Positions 54,400-63,579 are shown, counted from the stretch's first letter. The stretch is DNA of 64,000 nt from Gemmatimonas aurantiaca T-27 (GCF_000010305.1 NC_012489.1:4223646-4287645); one strand, 5' to 3'. Translations and numbers: made by a program. The notes: generated from the sequence alone by a model not told the origin.

Positions 54400-54947
54400 G
54401 TGGTTTCGGTGCGGGAGTCGGCGCGCATCACGGAAAGATACTCGCGCCACGGGCCGACCTCGTCACGATACTGTCGCGCCATGGTGCGACTCACCTGCAG
54501 GAGATGCGCGAGATCATGAGCCACCCAGGTGGCCAGCAACTGGCGCAGTGTCACCGCCCCGAACGCAGGATGCACGCCTTCGAGGGATAGCTGAGCGTCG
54601 GTGAGCGCCCATCCGCGCACGATGGCCAGGTTGGCGGCACGACTCGCAGCAAATTCGTCGAGCAACCGATCGAGTGTCTTGCCTTCACTTTCGCGAAACT
54701 GGGCGAGACGATCGTATGGGGCAAACGTGCGCTCCTCGCCCTGCGCGAGAATGATACGGGCACGGACAACCCAGTCATCGTGCTCGCCGTGCACCAGGTG
54801 CCCAATCACATCGAATGCGCTCCAGGTCTCGCCGCCCTCGGTGGCCTGGGTCCAGGCAGATGGCAGGCCGCCGAGCAGCGCACGCAGGGTGGCGGGCGTG
54901 CGCTCGAGGATCGCCAGCCCTTCGTCGAGGGAAAAGATCATCGTCAT
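54396..54947 (-). CDS. DinB-family protein (copy 2)
   Basis: 183-aa DinB/DUF664-type helical bundle. The metal site His residues are intact: FDVIGHLVHGEHDDWV (first His) and WVAHDLAHLLQV (second and third His). Likely binds a divalent metal such as Ni or Zn; substrate unknown. It lies just upstream of the other DinB gene and translation of the two is coupled; the pair may form a heteromer. Confidence 0.9.
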   Translation of the reverse strand: MTMIFSLDEGLAILERTPATLRALLGGLPSAWTQATEGGETWSAFDVIGHLVHGEHDDWVVRARIILAQGEERTFAPYDRLAQFRESEGKTLDRLLDEFAASRAANLAIVRGWALTDAQLSLEGVHPAFGAVTLRQLLATWVAHDLAHLLQVSRTMARQYRDEVGPWREYLSVMRADSRTETT

Positions 54948-54998
54948 GACTCCGGAAGAGATGTCGGAAGATACGAAGGGCGCCGCAGGACCCGGAGA

Positions 54999-56771
54999 TC
55001 ATCGCGCACCCATCCACCCCCAGTCGCGCAGCGCGTCCTGAATGGCGCGTCGCATCTGTCGTTGACCGGCGGGATGATAAAATCCGAAAAAGTGGCCCGC
55101 GTTTTCCACTTCGCTCAACGCGACCCGATTGCCATAGCTCACGGATTGCTCCACGAAACTGCGCACGGACTTCATGTCGCAGTACTCGTCGTTGGTGGCA
55201 TGCACGAACAAGGTGGGTGGCTGACCAGCCATGATCGACATCAGCGGGGTGAACTCCGATACCACGGCTTGTGCTCCAACCACCTTCCGGAAAAACCCGT
55301 CTTCTGCCGGCCCCCCCGGCAACACACAGGCTCCCACCGCGATGACCGCGGCAGGATACCGCCGTACCGTGGCGGGTGTCGGCGTGGGTGGGTTGTCGCC
55401 TACCGGCAATGGTGGCAGCGGCAGCAACCCGCGAGTCCCCAGGATGGTGGCGAGCGTGGCGCCAGAGGAAAACCCGGCCACACCAACACGCGTGCTGTCG
55501 ATACGGAGCCGCGATGCATGCCGCACGATCCACTCATGCGCCAGCATCGCGTCTTCCACCTGTTCCAGCGGTCCACTGTCAAAACGATTGCTGGTGCGCA
55601 ATTCCACACCCACCACCGTCACACCATTCTCCCGCAACGCACCCATCACGCCGGGTGAGTGCCACCAGGTGCCACTGGCCCACGATCCACCGTGAAACCA
55701 GAGCATGGCCGGCGTGACGACCGTACTATCGACCCCTTCGGGACGTAGGATGTGAACGCGCTGCGCGACGCCATCAATCGTCCGGTAGCTCTCCGTGTGA
55801 TGCCCCTGCTCCATCCCACGATCCACAGCGACGAGCGAATCGATACGACGACGACTGGCCGAATCCACACCCAGCGCCAGCCAGCGACCATACACAGAGT
55901 CGATGCCACGGCTGCCGTTTTCTTCGATCGCGTTGGCCAGCAGGCGTGTCGTGGTGCGGCGCAGCAGCGTGGAGTCGGCGAGCAGCGTCAGGGCGGCCGC
56001 AAACTCGGCGCGCATCCATCGGGCGTCACCACGCTGCAACATCGTGTCGCTGGCCAGTTCAACGCGGGCATTCTCGTGAATCAATGCTCCCAGCAACTCG
56101 GTGTGCTCCGGCAGCGACGACCATCGCAGATCGTCGAGTGGCACCCCCGACAACAGCGCCGTCAGATCCGGCGCCGAGACAATCTTGCGCTCGTCGGATT
56201 CACGCCAGTGAAAATATGGATAGGTCACCCGCCCGAACGTGTGCTTGAATCGCAGTCGCATGGACTCGCGTTCACGAAACGCGTCATCCATGCCGGGCGT
56301 GCGCCGGAGCTGCCGAAGATCTTCGTCGTAGGCGTCCGTCCATTCACGGGAAAACACACTGGGACGTTCGCGCCACAACGCCGAAAGCAGTTCCATGTTC
56401 ATGGCTTTCTGCGCGATGAGATACCGATTGAGCCCCGCGCCACGCCCCTGAAATATCGGATAGGTGCTGGTACTCAACGTGACACGAAGCTCGGCAGCAG
56501 GTTGCACGTAGATCTCCAACGGAGAGCCACACAGCAGACGATAGCCGCCCGGAGCGACGCCGGTGAAACGAAACAGACTGTCCGCACCGCGCTGTGCGGG
56601 TTGCTCATCGAGCATGGCCACACGACACGCCGATCCCGGCGCGCGCAGGATGACCTGACCCCGGGCCGCCTGCAGCGACACCGCCCCCTGCGCCAGCATC
56701 GGCGCCGGTGCCAACAGGCGTATCGATACCAGCGCTCCGCAGAGCCATGACAACTGTCCGATGAAACGCAT
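54999..56771 (-). CDS. Exported esterase-like alpha/beta hydrolase with helical N-terminal region
   Basis: 590-aa secreted hydrolase. I choose ATG 56771 (MRFIGQLSW) because GAGGAAG lies just upstream as Shine-Dalgarno and a signal peptide ending near MLAQG follows. A beta-rich N-terminal part (about 30-100) and a helical middle (about 110-320) precede the hydrolase domain: oxyanion motif WFHGGSW, nucleophile in GFSSGAT, acid in FVHATNDEYCD and His in ENAGHFFGF. This is the HSL/carboxylesterase group of alpha/beta hydrolases. The helical insertion is unusual for that group. Divergent from the class C beta-lactamase-like gene, with 127 nt between starts. Confidence 0.83.
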   Translation of the reverse strand: MRFIGQLSWLCGALVSIRLLAPAPMLAQGAVSLQAARGQVILRAPGSACRVAMLDEQPAQRGADSLFRFTGVAPGGYRLLCGSPLEIYVQPAAELRVTLSTSTYPIFQGRGAGLNRYLIAQKAMNMELLSALWRERPSVFSREWTDAYDEDLRQLRRTPGMDDAFRERESMRLRFKHTFGRVTYPYFHWRESDERKIVSAPDLTALLSGVPLDDLRWSSLPEHTELLGALIHENARVELASDTMLQRGDARWMRAEFAAALTLLADSTLLRRTTTRLLANAIEENGSRGIDSVYGRWLALGVDSASRRRIDSLVAVDRGMEQGHHTESYRTIDGVAQRVHILRPEGVDSTVVTPAMLWFHGGSWASGTWWHSPGVMGALRENGVTVVGVELRTSNRFDSGPLEQVEDAMLAHEWIVRHASRLRIDSTRVGVAGFSSGATLATILGTRGLLPLPPLPVGDNPPTPTPATVRRYPAAVIAVGACVLPGGPAEDGFFRKVVGAQAVVSEFTPLMSIMAGQPPTLFVHATNDEYCDMKSVRSFVEQSVSYGNRVALSEVENAGHFFGFYHPAGQRQMRRAIQDALRDWGWMGAR

Positions 56772-56898
56772 TGTCTTCCTCATACAGAAACGCGATGGCA
56801 CCCGGCTGACCGACGGCGGCGGTGAATCCCCGTCTGAGCCGGTTCGTAGTGTCTGTGTGAAAGTGTAATCCGTCGAACCCTCTTCAGCCTGTACGCCC

Positions 56899-58113
56899 AT
56901 GTCACCCCTGCACGACGCTGCTGCCGTCCCACCCTCCCGTCGTCAGGCGCTGGTCACCATGGGCGCATTGGGCATGGGTCTCGCAGCCCCCCGTCTCGTC
57001 TCGGCCTCGGCCGTGGGAGATTCGGTCAATACCGATGCGGATCCCGATTTCACCCGGCTGCTTTCGCTGGCCCGCGTACCATCGCTGAGCCTGGCCGTCA
57101 TCGAGCGTGGTCGTACACGCACCCAATCCGTTGGCGTCCGACGGTCCGGAGAACCGGAACCCACGACCGCCGACACCGTCTACGCCGCTGCCTCCCTCAC
57201 GAAGATCGTGGCGTCGTACGTGATCCTCGGATTGGTGCACGAAAAGCGTCTCGATCTCGATGTGCCGGTGCATCGGTACCTGCCACTGCCCGATGAAGAC
57301 GAGACCAGCAAGGCCATCACGGCGCGGCACCTGCTCAGCCACAGTGGTGGGTGGCGCAACTGGCGATTCGACGCCACGCAGAAGATCACCGCCGATTTTG
57401 CACCGGGATCGCGGTGGTCCTATTCCGGCGAAGGGTTCTTCTTTCTGCAGCGCATGGCCGAACAGATCACCGGTACGGCCTTTGCCACGCTGGTGAGAAC
57501 GCGGGTGTTCGAACCACTGGGCATGGCACAATCCAGCCTGGCCCCATTGCCCACGTTGCGCGCACAACAAGCCACCGGTCACGATGGGCGCGGTCAACCG
57601 CTGCCAGCGGCCGACAATGATCCGGCGCCGGTACTGCAACAGTTGATGGCGGCACGCGGAAAGACGATGGAGGACGCACGCATCGAGGATCTCGAAGCCG
57701 CGCAACGTACGGTCGCTCCGACCCGTGCAGCGCTGCCGGTGTTTCTCTCGATCAATGCGGCGGCCAGCCTGCTCACCACTGTGCACGACTTCACGCGGTT
57801 CCTGCAGCATCTCGTCGCACCCTCGCGTCCGTCGCCGTCCAGCGCCGCCATCGTCTCCAGCATGATGCAACCGCAGATTCGTGGCAACGACGCCATCCAG
57901 TGGGGACTGGGTGTGGGACTCGAAGACGTCGGGCGGTCGCGCTATGGCTGGCAGTGGGGCGACAACCCGGGGTTCAAGAACTTCTGCTGGTTCGATCCGT
58001 CAGGAGGTCGTGCCATGGTCGTGTTCACCAACGGTGATCGTGGTGCGCGTGTTTATGAACGGGCCGTGCGTGCACTCACCACGGACGATCATCCCGGTTT
58101 TCTCTGGGCATGA
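56899..58113 (+). CDS. Class C beta-lactamase-like serine hydrolase (Tat-type signal)
   Basis: 404-aa exported serine hydrolase. The N terminus has a twin-arginine-like motif in SRRQALVTMGALGMGLA. SxxK nucleophile appears as SLTK in YAAASLTKIVASYVILGLV; second motif YSG in RWSYSGEGFFFLQ; third region around WQWGDNPGFKNFCWFD. The fold is that of AmpC/esterase EstB/D-aminopeptidases; HLLSHSGGWRNWRFD is a usual family block. May be a peptidase or esterase rather than a true beta-lactamase. Shares its promoter region with the divergent esterase gene. Confidence 0.9.
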   Translation: MSPLHDAAAVPPSRRQALVTMGALGMGLAAPRLVSASAVGDSVNTDADPDFTRLLSLARVPSLSLAVIERGRTRTQSVGVRRSGEPEPTTADTVYAAASLTKIVASYVILGLVHEKRLDLDVPVHRYLPLPDEDETSKAITARHLLSHSGGWRNWRFDATQKITADFAPGSRWSYSGEGFFFLQRMAEQITGTAFATLVRTRVFEPLGMAQSSLAPLPTLRAQQATGHDGRGQPLPAADNDPAPVLQQLMAARGKTMEDARIEDLEAAQRTVAPTRAALPVFLSINAAASLLTTVHDFTRFLQHLVAPSRPSPSSAAIVSSMMQPQIRGNDAIQWGLGVGLEDVGRSRYGWQWGDNPGFKNFCWFDPSGGRAMVVFTNGDRGARVYERAVRALTTDDHPGFLWA

Positions 58114-58141
58114 TCAGGCAGGGCGTGCATCTTTCTTCACT

Positions 58142-58957
58142 ATGCACGCCTCCGTCCTCATGCTGCACTCCACCGCCACCACGGCGGACATGTGGGCTCC
58201 CTACGAGTCCACCGTGGCCCCCCTGGGGGTTCCGTTGCGGCCGGCACACATCGGGTATCCACCAGATCGGCCATTGATGCGCGGCCAGGTCGTCACAGCC
58301 GCGGACGACGCCACTGCCATTGCACGACACCTCGCCGTCAGTGGCCACGATGCCGGCACCGTGGATATCGTCGCACATTCCTACGGTGGACTCGTGGGCC
58401 TCACACTGGCCCCGTTGCTGGGCACCCGCCTGCGCTCGCTGTTCCTCTTCGAGCCGACCTTGTTTGCGTCACTGCGCCCAGTGATCGATACGCTCGATGA
58501 CGAGGCCCGCGCCACCCTCGATGCGTTTTCCAATGATCCTCAGTTTCTGCGCGACGACCAATTCGGCGGCAGCGAGGCATGGATCGAGCGCTTCATCGAC
58601 TTTTGGAATCGTCCGGGCTCGTGGCAGCGCATGCCGCCAGCGCAGCAAGCCGTCATCCGCACCCTGGGCTGGAAGATGTATCAGGAGGTGCGCAGCGTGA
58701 ACGGACCGGATGCACTGGAGGGCCTGGGGTTGCCTCACACGGTGCCCATCACCCTGGTATATGGATCCCGCACACCAGCCATCGCGCGGGCGGTGATTGC
58801 CCTGTTGGCCACCCGCTATCCGCATGCCCGGGTGATCACTCTGGAAGGCACCGGGCACATGGCCCCGGTTACGCATATGGAACCCACGCGCGACGTGCTG
58901 GCTGAACACACTGCCTATGTTTCCCGCATTCACGCCCTATCCCTGAGGAGTTCATGA
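58142..58957 (+). CDS. Cytosolic alpha/beta hydrolase
   Basis: 271-aa alpha/beta hydrolase starting at ATG 58142 (MHASVLMLHST); the open frame extends back into the previous gene without family features. Nucleophile in AHSYGG, acid near TLVYGSRTPAIA and His in LEGTGHMAPVTH, as in the menH/haloperoxidase-like group. Substrate unknown. No signal peptide. The GNAT gene follows with a 4-nt overlap (ATGA). Confidence 0.88.
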   Translation: MHASVLMLHSTATTADMWAPYESTVAPLGVPLRPAHIGYPPDRPLMRGQVVTAADDATAIARHLAVSGHDAGTVDIVAHSYGGLVGLTLAPLLGTRLRSLFLFEPTLFASLRPVIDTLDDEARATLDAFSNDPQFLRDDQFGGSEAWIERFIDFWNRPGSWQRMPPAQQAVIRTLGWKMYQEVRSVNGPDALEGLGLPHTVPITLVYGSRTPAIARAVIALLATRYPHARVITLEGTGHMAPVTHMEPTRDVLAEHTAYVSRIHALSLRSS

Positions 58958-59259
58958 GCGATCACGCCGACAACACGGCCACCATCGGGCACTACGAACA
59001 CGAACACCGTGGCGGCTTTCACTACGAGGTGGACGGCAAGCGGTTGGCGTCCATGACCTACAGTCGGGCCGGCGCCTCACTGATCATCATCGATCACACG
59101 GAAGTGGACAAACAACTCTCCGGTCAGGGCGTGGGCCGCAAGTTGCTCGATGCGCTCGTGGCGTGGGCACGCGAAACGGGCACCAAGGTGATGGCGACCT
59201 GCCCCTTTGCGCTGGCGCAATTTGGCAAGGATCCTTCCATTCGCGACGTGTTGTCCTGA
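58954..59259 (+). CDS. Small GNAT-type N-acetyltransferase (YjdJ-like)
   Basis: 101-aa minimal GNAT. FHYEVDGKRLASMTYSRAG, IIIDHTEVDKQLSGQGVGRKLLDALVAWARETG and the short C-terminal LAQFGKDPSIRDVL match the YjdJ/NATD1 group, which contains the acetyl-CoA-binding Q/R-x-x-G-x-G/A motif (QGVGRK). Substrate unknown. ATG overlaps the stop of the hydrolase gene, so translation is coupled. Confidence 0.9.
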   Translation: MSDHADNTATIGHYEHEHRGGFHYEVDGKRLASMTYSRAGASLIIIDHTEVDKQLSGQGVGRKLLDALVAWARETGTKVMATCPFALAQFGKDPSIRDVLS

Positions 59260-59315
59260 CCCGCATGGCAGCCGACGTGCGGCCAACGTAGGCAGCCGCC
59301 TTGCAATCGGCGTTG

Positions 59316-60251
59316 TTACTTGACGCCGTTGCAGCGACCGCGCGAGAGATCCACTTCCGCGCCGATGTAACCAAAACCAGGCCACTCTTCGCGCGAAACG
59401 AGCTCCCGCAGGATACGGCACCCCTTGGCGCTATCGCCACGCACAATGGAGAGATTGGCCAGCGCATAGCCAATCGTGAGCACACCGCCGCCATTGACCT
59501 GCACGGAGCTCCACAGGGTGTCCGCCTTGCGGCCACGCGCAATGTCCACCGCGTCGATGTACCAGCGGCCTTCCGGCACCGTGGCGCTCGACGTGGGCAG
59601 TTTCTCCAGCACGGTTTTGGCCTCCCCCATACGCCCCGCACGCATCAGCGCCGCAGAACGCCACGAGGCGAGCGCAAACCGCAGACCGTCGTGCAGGTCA
59701 TCGCAATGCGCCACCGACGACGACAGCAGAGAAGGCGCCGCGGTGCGGGGGGCAACATCGGCGCACTGACCAAAGGTCGATGCCGCCTCCGCATACCGCC
59801 CGACGTAGTAGTACGCGAGGCCGAGATGATACAGGCTGTGAAAGCTCTGCGGAGACAGCTTGCGTGCAATCTCGAGATCCGCGATGGCGCGATCGAACTG
59901 ACGGGTGGAGAGATAACGCTGTCCACGGAAGCTCAGCGAACGCGCATCCTTCGGCGCGATCGTGAGGGCCTTGCTGTACAACCCGATCGATTCACCGAAC
60001 TGCCATACGCCGTCATACGCCTGGCCAGTGGCCACCAGCGTACCCACATCATTGGGCTGCTTGGTCAGCAGATACTTGGCGCTGTCTACGGAAGCATTGC
60101 TCGGGCGCGGCATCAGGACCCGTCCCAGCAATGATGTGATGGGCCCCGTCTGCACCGGCGCGCCCTGCGCACGCAGTCCGCGTGATTGCAGTGCGATGCC
60201 TGCACCGCCACAGAGGGCCGCAAGAGCAAGCAGGATGGCCGGACGCTTCAT
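59316..60251 (-). CDS. TPR-repeat exported protein
   Basis: 311-aa protein from ATG 60251 (MKRPAILLALAAL), where a signal peptide begins; the frame is open 29 codons further upstream. About four tetratricopeptide repeats (VGTLVATGQAYDGVWQFGESIGLYSKAL, RSLSFRGQRYLSTRQFDRAIADLEIARKL, FHSLYHLGLAYYYVGRYAEAASTFGQCA) form a protein-binding superhelix. The C-terminal third is less regular and ends with a Cys pair region. Probably periplasmic; partner unknown. Follows the siderophore-interacting protein gene on the same strand. Confidence 0.82.
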   Translation of the reverse strand: MKRPAILLALAALCGGAGIALQSRGLRAQGAPVQTGPITSLLGRVLMPRPSNASVDSAKYLLTKQPNDVGTLVATGQAYDGVWQFGESIGLYSKALTIAPKDARSLSFRGQRYLSTRQFDRAIADLEIARKLSPQSFHSLYHLGLAYYYVGRYAEAASTFGQCADVAPRTAAPSLLSSSVAHCDDLHDGLRFALASWRSAALMRAGRMGEAKTVLEKLPTSSATVPEGRWYIDAVDIARGRKADTLWSSVQVNGGGVLTIGYALANLSIVRGDSAKGCRILRELVSREEWPGFGYIGAEVDLSRGRCNGVK

Positions 60252-60356
60252 CTTCACGAGCACAGCGACCACGATCTTTCCCCTCGACAGGACCGAGCTG
60301 CACAAGCCACTGAAAAGGGAACGCCGAGCGTTCGCCATTCGTTGGGCATCGATTGT

Positions 60357-61190
60357 TCAATCATGATGGTTCGACACGCCGGGCTTCCAATACCCACTCG
60401 CACGCATCCAGTCGCGTGGATGATTTCGCACGCTGGTGACGTGTTCTTTGAGACGTCGCATCATACCGGCTTCACCAGCGATGTACACAAAACCCTCACC
60501 GGTCGGCCAATCGAGGGCGTGCACCGCGTCGTCCAGCAGCGTCGTAGCCCCTGGTGCGGCACCGCGTCGATACACATACCGGACATCCAGCGAGGCGCGG
60601 CTGGTGAACGGGAGTGCATCCTGTTCGTCGTCCACTTCGATCAGCACGATCGCGCGCACATCGTCTGACAACTCCTCGAGTCGTCGTCCGATGGCCGGCA
60701 TCGCCGTCTCGTCGCCGAGCAGTAGATACCAGTCGAACACATCGGCAACCACCTGCGAACCGCGAGGCCCGCCGATGCCCAGTTGATCGCCAATCTTCAC
60801 CTGCTGCGCCCAAGCCGTCGCCGGCCCGGCATCGTGCAGAATGAAATCGAGCGTGAGTTCGCGACGTGCCGCATCGAAGTGACGCGGTGTGTAGTCCCGC
60901 ATGGGTGGTGCGGTGATGCCAGGCGCGAACGTCAGTCCATTGGGCCCCGGCGTGGGAAGATGCAGTCCGTCGGCGGTAGGGAAGACCACTTTCACATGAT
61001 CATCCGCGCCATCGCTGCGAAAGCCCTCCAGGGCATCGCCGCCGAGCACCACGCGCTGGATGCGCGGGGCGATCCGTTCAACCCGCTGCACGGTCACCTG
61101 CCGAAACTGTACCGGGAAAGGCCCGTGACGCACCACCCGTGGCACACGCGCTTCTGCATCCACTGCGATATCGCGGCTATTGTCGCTCAT
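60357..61190 (-). CDS. Siderophore-interacting protein (flavin-dependent ferric reductase family)
   Basis: 277-aa cytosolic protein of the ViuB/YqjH family, which releases iron from ferric siderophores by NAD(P)H/FAD-dependent reduction. FAD-binding half: RDYTPRHFDAARRELTLDFILHDAGPATAWAQQVKIGDQLGIGGPRGS; NAD(P)H/SIP half: WYLLLGDETAMPAIGRRLEEL and VYIAGEAGMMRRLKEHV. All expected blocks are present. Its start overlaps the trmL stop by 4 nt. No siderophore transporter is nearby, so its substrate is unclear. Confidence 0.93.
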   Translation of the reverse strand: MSDNSRDIAVDAEARVPRVVRHGPFPVQFRQVTVQRVERIAPRIQRVVLGGDALEGFRSDGADDHVKVVFPTADGLHLPTPGPNGLTFAPGITAPPMRDYTPRHFDAARRELTLDFILHDAGPATAWAQQVKIGDQLGIGGPRGSQVVADVFDWYLLLGDETAMPAIGRRLEELSDDVRAIVLIEVDDEQDALPFTSRASLDVRYVYRRGAAPGATTLLDDAVHALDWPTGEGFVYIAGEAGMMRRLKEHVTSVRNHPRDWMRASGYWKPGVSNHHD

Positions 61191-61684
61191 ACGTCCTTCA
61201 TGACTGGGCTGCCAGGCGACCGACGATGCTGTTGCCGCAGTCGCTCATATATCGCTACGGCCACACTCGTCGAGAGGTTGAGGGATCGCACATGTGGTGA
61301 GGTGATTGGCATCGCCACCATACGATGCGCCCAACGCGTCCGCACCGGTTCGGGCAATCCGGCAGTCTCGCGGCCAAAGATCAGCACGATATGGTCGGGC
61401 TCGCCCAAAGGCGCGTCCCAGAACAGTTGCGTGGCCTTGGTCGAGAAAAAGTATGGCTCACCCAACGTGGGCAACTGTGCTTCGAACGTGTCCCAATCCG
61501 GCCACACGCGCACATCCACATGCTCCCAGTAGTCGAGCCCTGCGCGTCGCACTTCCCGCTCGCCAAGCGAAAACCCGAGTGGCTCGATCAGATGCAACGT
61601 GGCACCGGTGGCAAGGCAGGTGCGTCCCGCATTGCCGGTGTTCCAGTGAATTTCCGGGTGCACGAGCACCACATGTGTAGCCAT
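61187..61684 (-). CDS. trmL: tRNA (cytidine(34)-2'-O)-methyltransferase TrmL
   Basis: 165-aa SPOUT methyltransferase that 2'-O-methylates the wobble base of tRNA-Leu isoacceptors. VLVHPEIHWNTGNAGRTCLATG, LHLIEPLGFSLGEREVRRAGLDYWEHVDV, LIFGRETAGLP and MPITSPHVRSLNLSTSVAVAIYE are the family blocks, including the knotted SAM-binding C terminus. Length is normal (about 155-165 aa). First gene of a trmL - siderophore-interacting protein - TPR row. Confidence 0.95.
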   Translation of the reverse strand: MATHVVLVHPEIHWNTGNAGRTCLATGATLHLIEPLGFSLGEREVRRAGLDYWEHVDVRVWPDWDTFEAQLPTLGEPYFFSTKATQLFWDAPLGEPDHIVLIFGRETAGLPEPVRTRWAHRMVAMPITSPHVRSLNLSTSVAVAIYERLRQQHRRSPGSPVMKDV

Positions 61685-61756
61685 ATCGTTGATCAGGAAG
61701 TGCGTTCACACAGAGATATCAAGAATACCACGTTGCATTCATCGCTGAAGACGACG

Positions 61757-62458
61757 TCATCGCAGGTACGAAAGACCGACACGAAGCTGATTGTGTGAGA
61801 CGCTCCCGCGGAACGTATGATCAGCGTGTGCATCCACATTGTCGAACAATGACGTGGTCCGACCGATCACCGCACGCGACGTGACCAGCCAGCGGGCATG
61901 AGGCTGATAGCGAACCTCCACGCCGGTGACGGCTCCGAAGTGGAGACCACCGCGTGAATCGGTCTGCTCGGTGTCGAGACCTTTTGTCTGACTCTGCATA
62001 TAAGCGAGGAGTGCGTGGCCAAGCACCGCAAACTCGGCCCGCCCGGGACGCCAGAACGCCACATCAACACCACCGTGCATGGCGGTCCAATGGCCGCGCT
62101 CGCGCACGTCCTCAATCGGGCAGTCGATGCCGGCGTAGGGGTAGGGGCGACACACCTTTCTCCGTTCCCGAGCACTGGAGAACGCCACGTCAAAGCCAAG
62201 ACTGGAGTTGACCCGGCGGCCGGGCTGTCGGAATCGCCAGATTGGTGACAATCCCAGCAAAGGGGCGCTCATCGCCTCGTGCCGCACGTCGACCACGATG
62301 GCTTCGTAGCCAAAGGCCGGACGTCGGCCGGGCGCTGTCGCCGTGGACTGTGCCGGCAGTACCGCCAGCGGCGCCCCTGCCGCCAGCACACCGGCCAGCG
62401 CTGCCGCGACCCACCACTCGTGCACCCGCCGGTGCGCCCGCCAGATCCCCGGATTCAT
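61757..62458 (-). CDS. Exported protein of unknown function, barrel-like
   Basis: 233-aa protein. ATG 62458 is preferred over the TTG one codon earlier because a GGGGG Shine-Dalgarno lies 5 nt before it. Signal peptide ends near LPAQS. The mature part has alternating strands with aromatic ends (FGYEAIVVDVRHEAM, SSLGFDVAFSSAR, HFGAVTGVEVRYQ) and ends in NQLRVGLSYLR, so a small outer-membrane barrel is possible. Two Cys bracket a YPYAGIDCP loop. I do not recognise the family. Divergent from the HpcH-like gene. Confidence 0.6.
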   Translation of the reverse strand: MNPGIWRAHRRVHEWWVAAALAGVLAAGAPLAVLPAQSTATAPGRRPAFGYEAIVVDVRHEAMSAPLLGLSPIWRFRQPGRRVNSSLGFDVAFSSARERRKVCRPYPYAGIDCPIEDVRERGHWTAMHGGVDVAFWRPGRAEFAVLGHALLAYMQSQTKGLDTEQTDSRGGLHFGAVTGVEVRYQPHARWLVTSRAVIGRTTSLFDNVDAHADHTFRGSVSHNQLRVGLSYLR

Positions 62459-62533
62459 CAACGCCCCCTTGTCCGCCGTCGTAAGTTCATCAGCCGTTCC
62501 CGCCTACTTTTCCCGCCTTCCCCCAGGATCCCC

Positions 62534-63514
62534 ATGCGCCCTGTTCTAGCGTTCGCCGCTGGCGCCGCTGCCGTGCTTGCACTTCCTGCCATGGCCACGG
62601 CCCAGAAGGCCGATCGCCTCAACCCGGTGATCGCCGTACAGGAGAAGGGATTGCCGATCTTCGGCATCGCCCATCCCGCCATCGTGCGTCGCGGACCGGG
62701 AGGTCCTGGTGGACCGCCGCGTGGGCCAAACGGAGCACCACCCGCTGCCGCACCGGCTACACCCCCAGCGCCGATGCCGGAGATCGTGCTCAGTGATGTG
62801 GCCAAGGAAACCGTGGGATACACGCGGGCAGATTTCCTGTTCACCTCCGCCGCCAACGAGACCTTCTACCGCTATCTCGACGAAATCAAGAAGGCCGGCG
62901 GTTCAGCCCGCACCCATCCGTTCTCGTCCAAGATCGGCATTTTCCACAAGGATCCGGCAGTCGGTCAGCAGGTCATCATCCGCCAGCTCAACGCGGGGCT
63001 CGTGAACATCTCGGCCGAAGAAGTCTCTTCGGCCCAGGAAGTGCGCGACGTGCTCAAGGCCATGCGGTTTGCCTCGGCCGGCGGCACACGCCCCGACACC
63101 GGCTTGGCCGCCGCCGCATCGTACTGGGGTCTTTCGGTCGACCAGTACAAGCAGCGTGCTGATGTCTGGCCGCTCAACAAGAAGGGTGAGCTGTTCCTCA
63201 CCTTGATCATCGAAAGCAAGGAAGGCGTCGCCAAGGCACGGGAAATCGCCGCCGTGCCGGGTGTCGGGCAGATCTTCGTCGGTTACGGCACGCTGGGCGG
63301 TGTATTCCGTGACGATCCCGCCGGCCGCGAGAAGGCCACCTCCGAAATCCTCGCCGCGTGCAAGGAGTTCAAGGTTCCCTGCGGCTTCCCGGCGAACAAC
63401 CCGGCCGAGATGGAACAGCGCATGAAAGAAGGCTGGACCGTCTTCATCATTCAGCGTCGCGACGAAAACGGCATGGGCGCTATCGAAACCGGACGCAAGC
63501 TGTCGGGACGCTGA
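62534..63514 (+). CDS. Exported HpcH/HpaI aldolase-like protein with degenerate active site
   Basis: 326-aa protein; ATG 62534 (MRPVLAFAAG) has Shine-Dalgarno AGGA 6 nt upstream and starts a signal peptide ending near MATAQ. The body (about 65-326) follows the HpcH/HpaI class II aldolase pattern (QLNAGLVNISAEEVSSAQEVRDVLKAMRF, LIIESKEGVAKAREIAAVPGVGQIFVGYGTLGG). The Glu metal ligand is kept in IIESKEG, but the Asp of the usual GPxDL is Thr (GYGTL), and the catalytic His and the usual Arg are not evident. A Gly/Pro/Ala-rich insert (GPGGPGGPPRGPNG) lies near residues 55-80. Exported location is unusual for this family. Confidence 0.75.
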   Translation: MRPVLAFAAGAAAVLALPAMATAQKADRLNPVIAVQEKGLPIFGIAHPAIVRRGPGGPGGPPRGPNGAPPAAAPATPPAPMPEIVLSDVAKETVGYTRADFLFTSAANETFYRYLDEIKKAGGSARTHPFSSKIGIFHKDPAVGQQVIIRQLNAGLVNISAEEVSSAQEVRDVLKAMRFASAGGTRPDTGLAAAASYWGLSVDQYKQRADVWPLNKKGELFLTLIIESKEGVAKAREIAAVPGVGQIFVGYGTLGGVFRDDPAGREKATSEILAACKEFKVPCGFPANNPAEMEQRMKEGWTVFIIQRRDENGMGAIETGRKLSGR

Positions 63515-63550
63515 TCTCCACCGACTGACTGACCAATGGCTGTACAACAC

Positions 63551-63579
63551 GAGAGCCACTCCCGATCGGAGTGGCTCTC
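63551..63579. terminator. Hairpin between convergent genes
   Basis: A perfect 12-bp stem GAGAGCCACTCC / GGAGTGGCTCTC with a 5-nt loop, reaching into the stop codon of the minus-strand GNAT gene. Both flanks have only short T runs, so termination may be weak or Rho-assisted. Confidence 0.5.
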
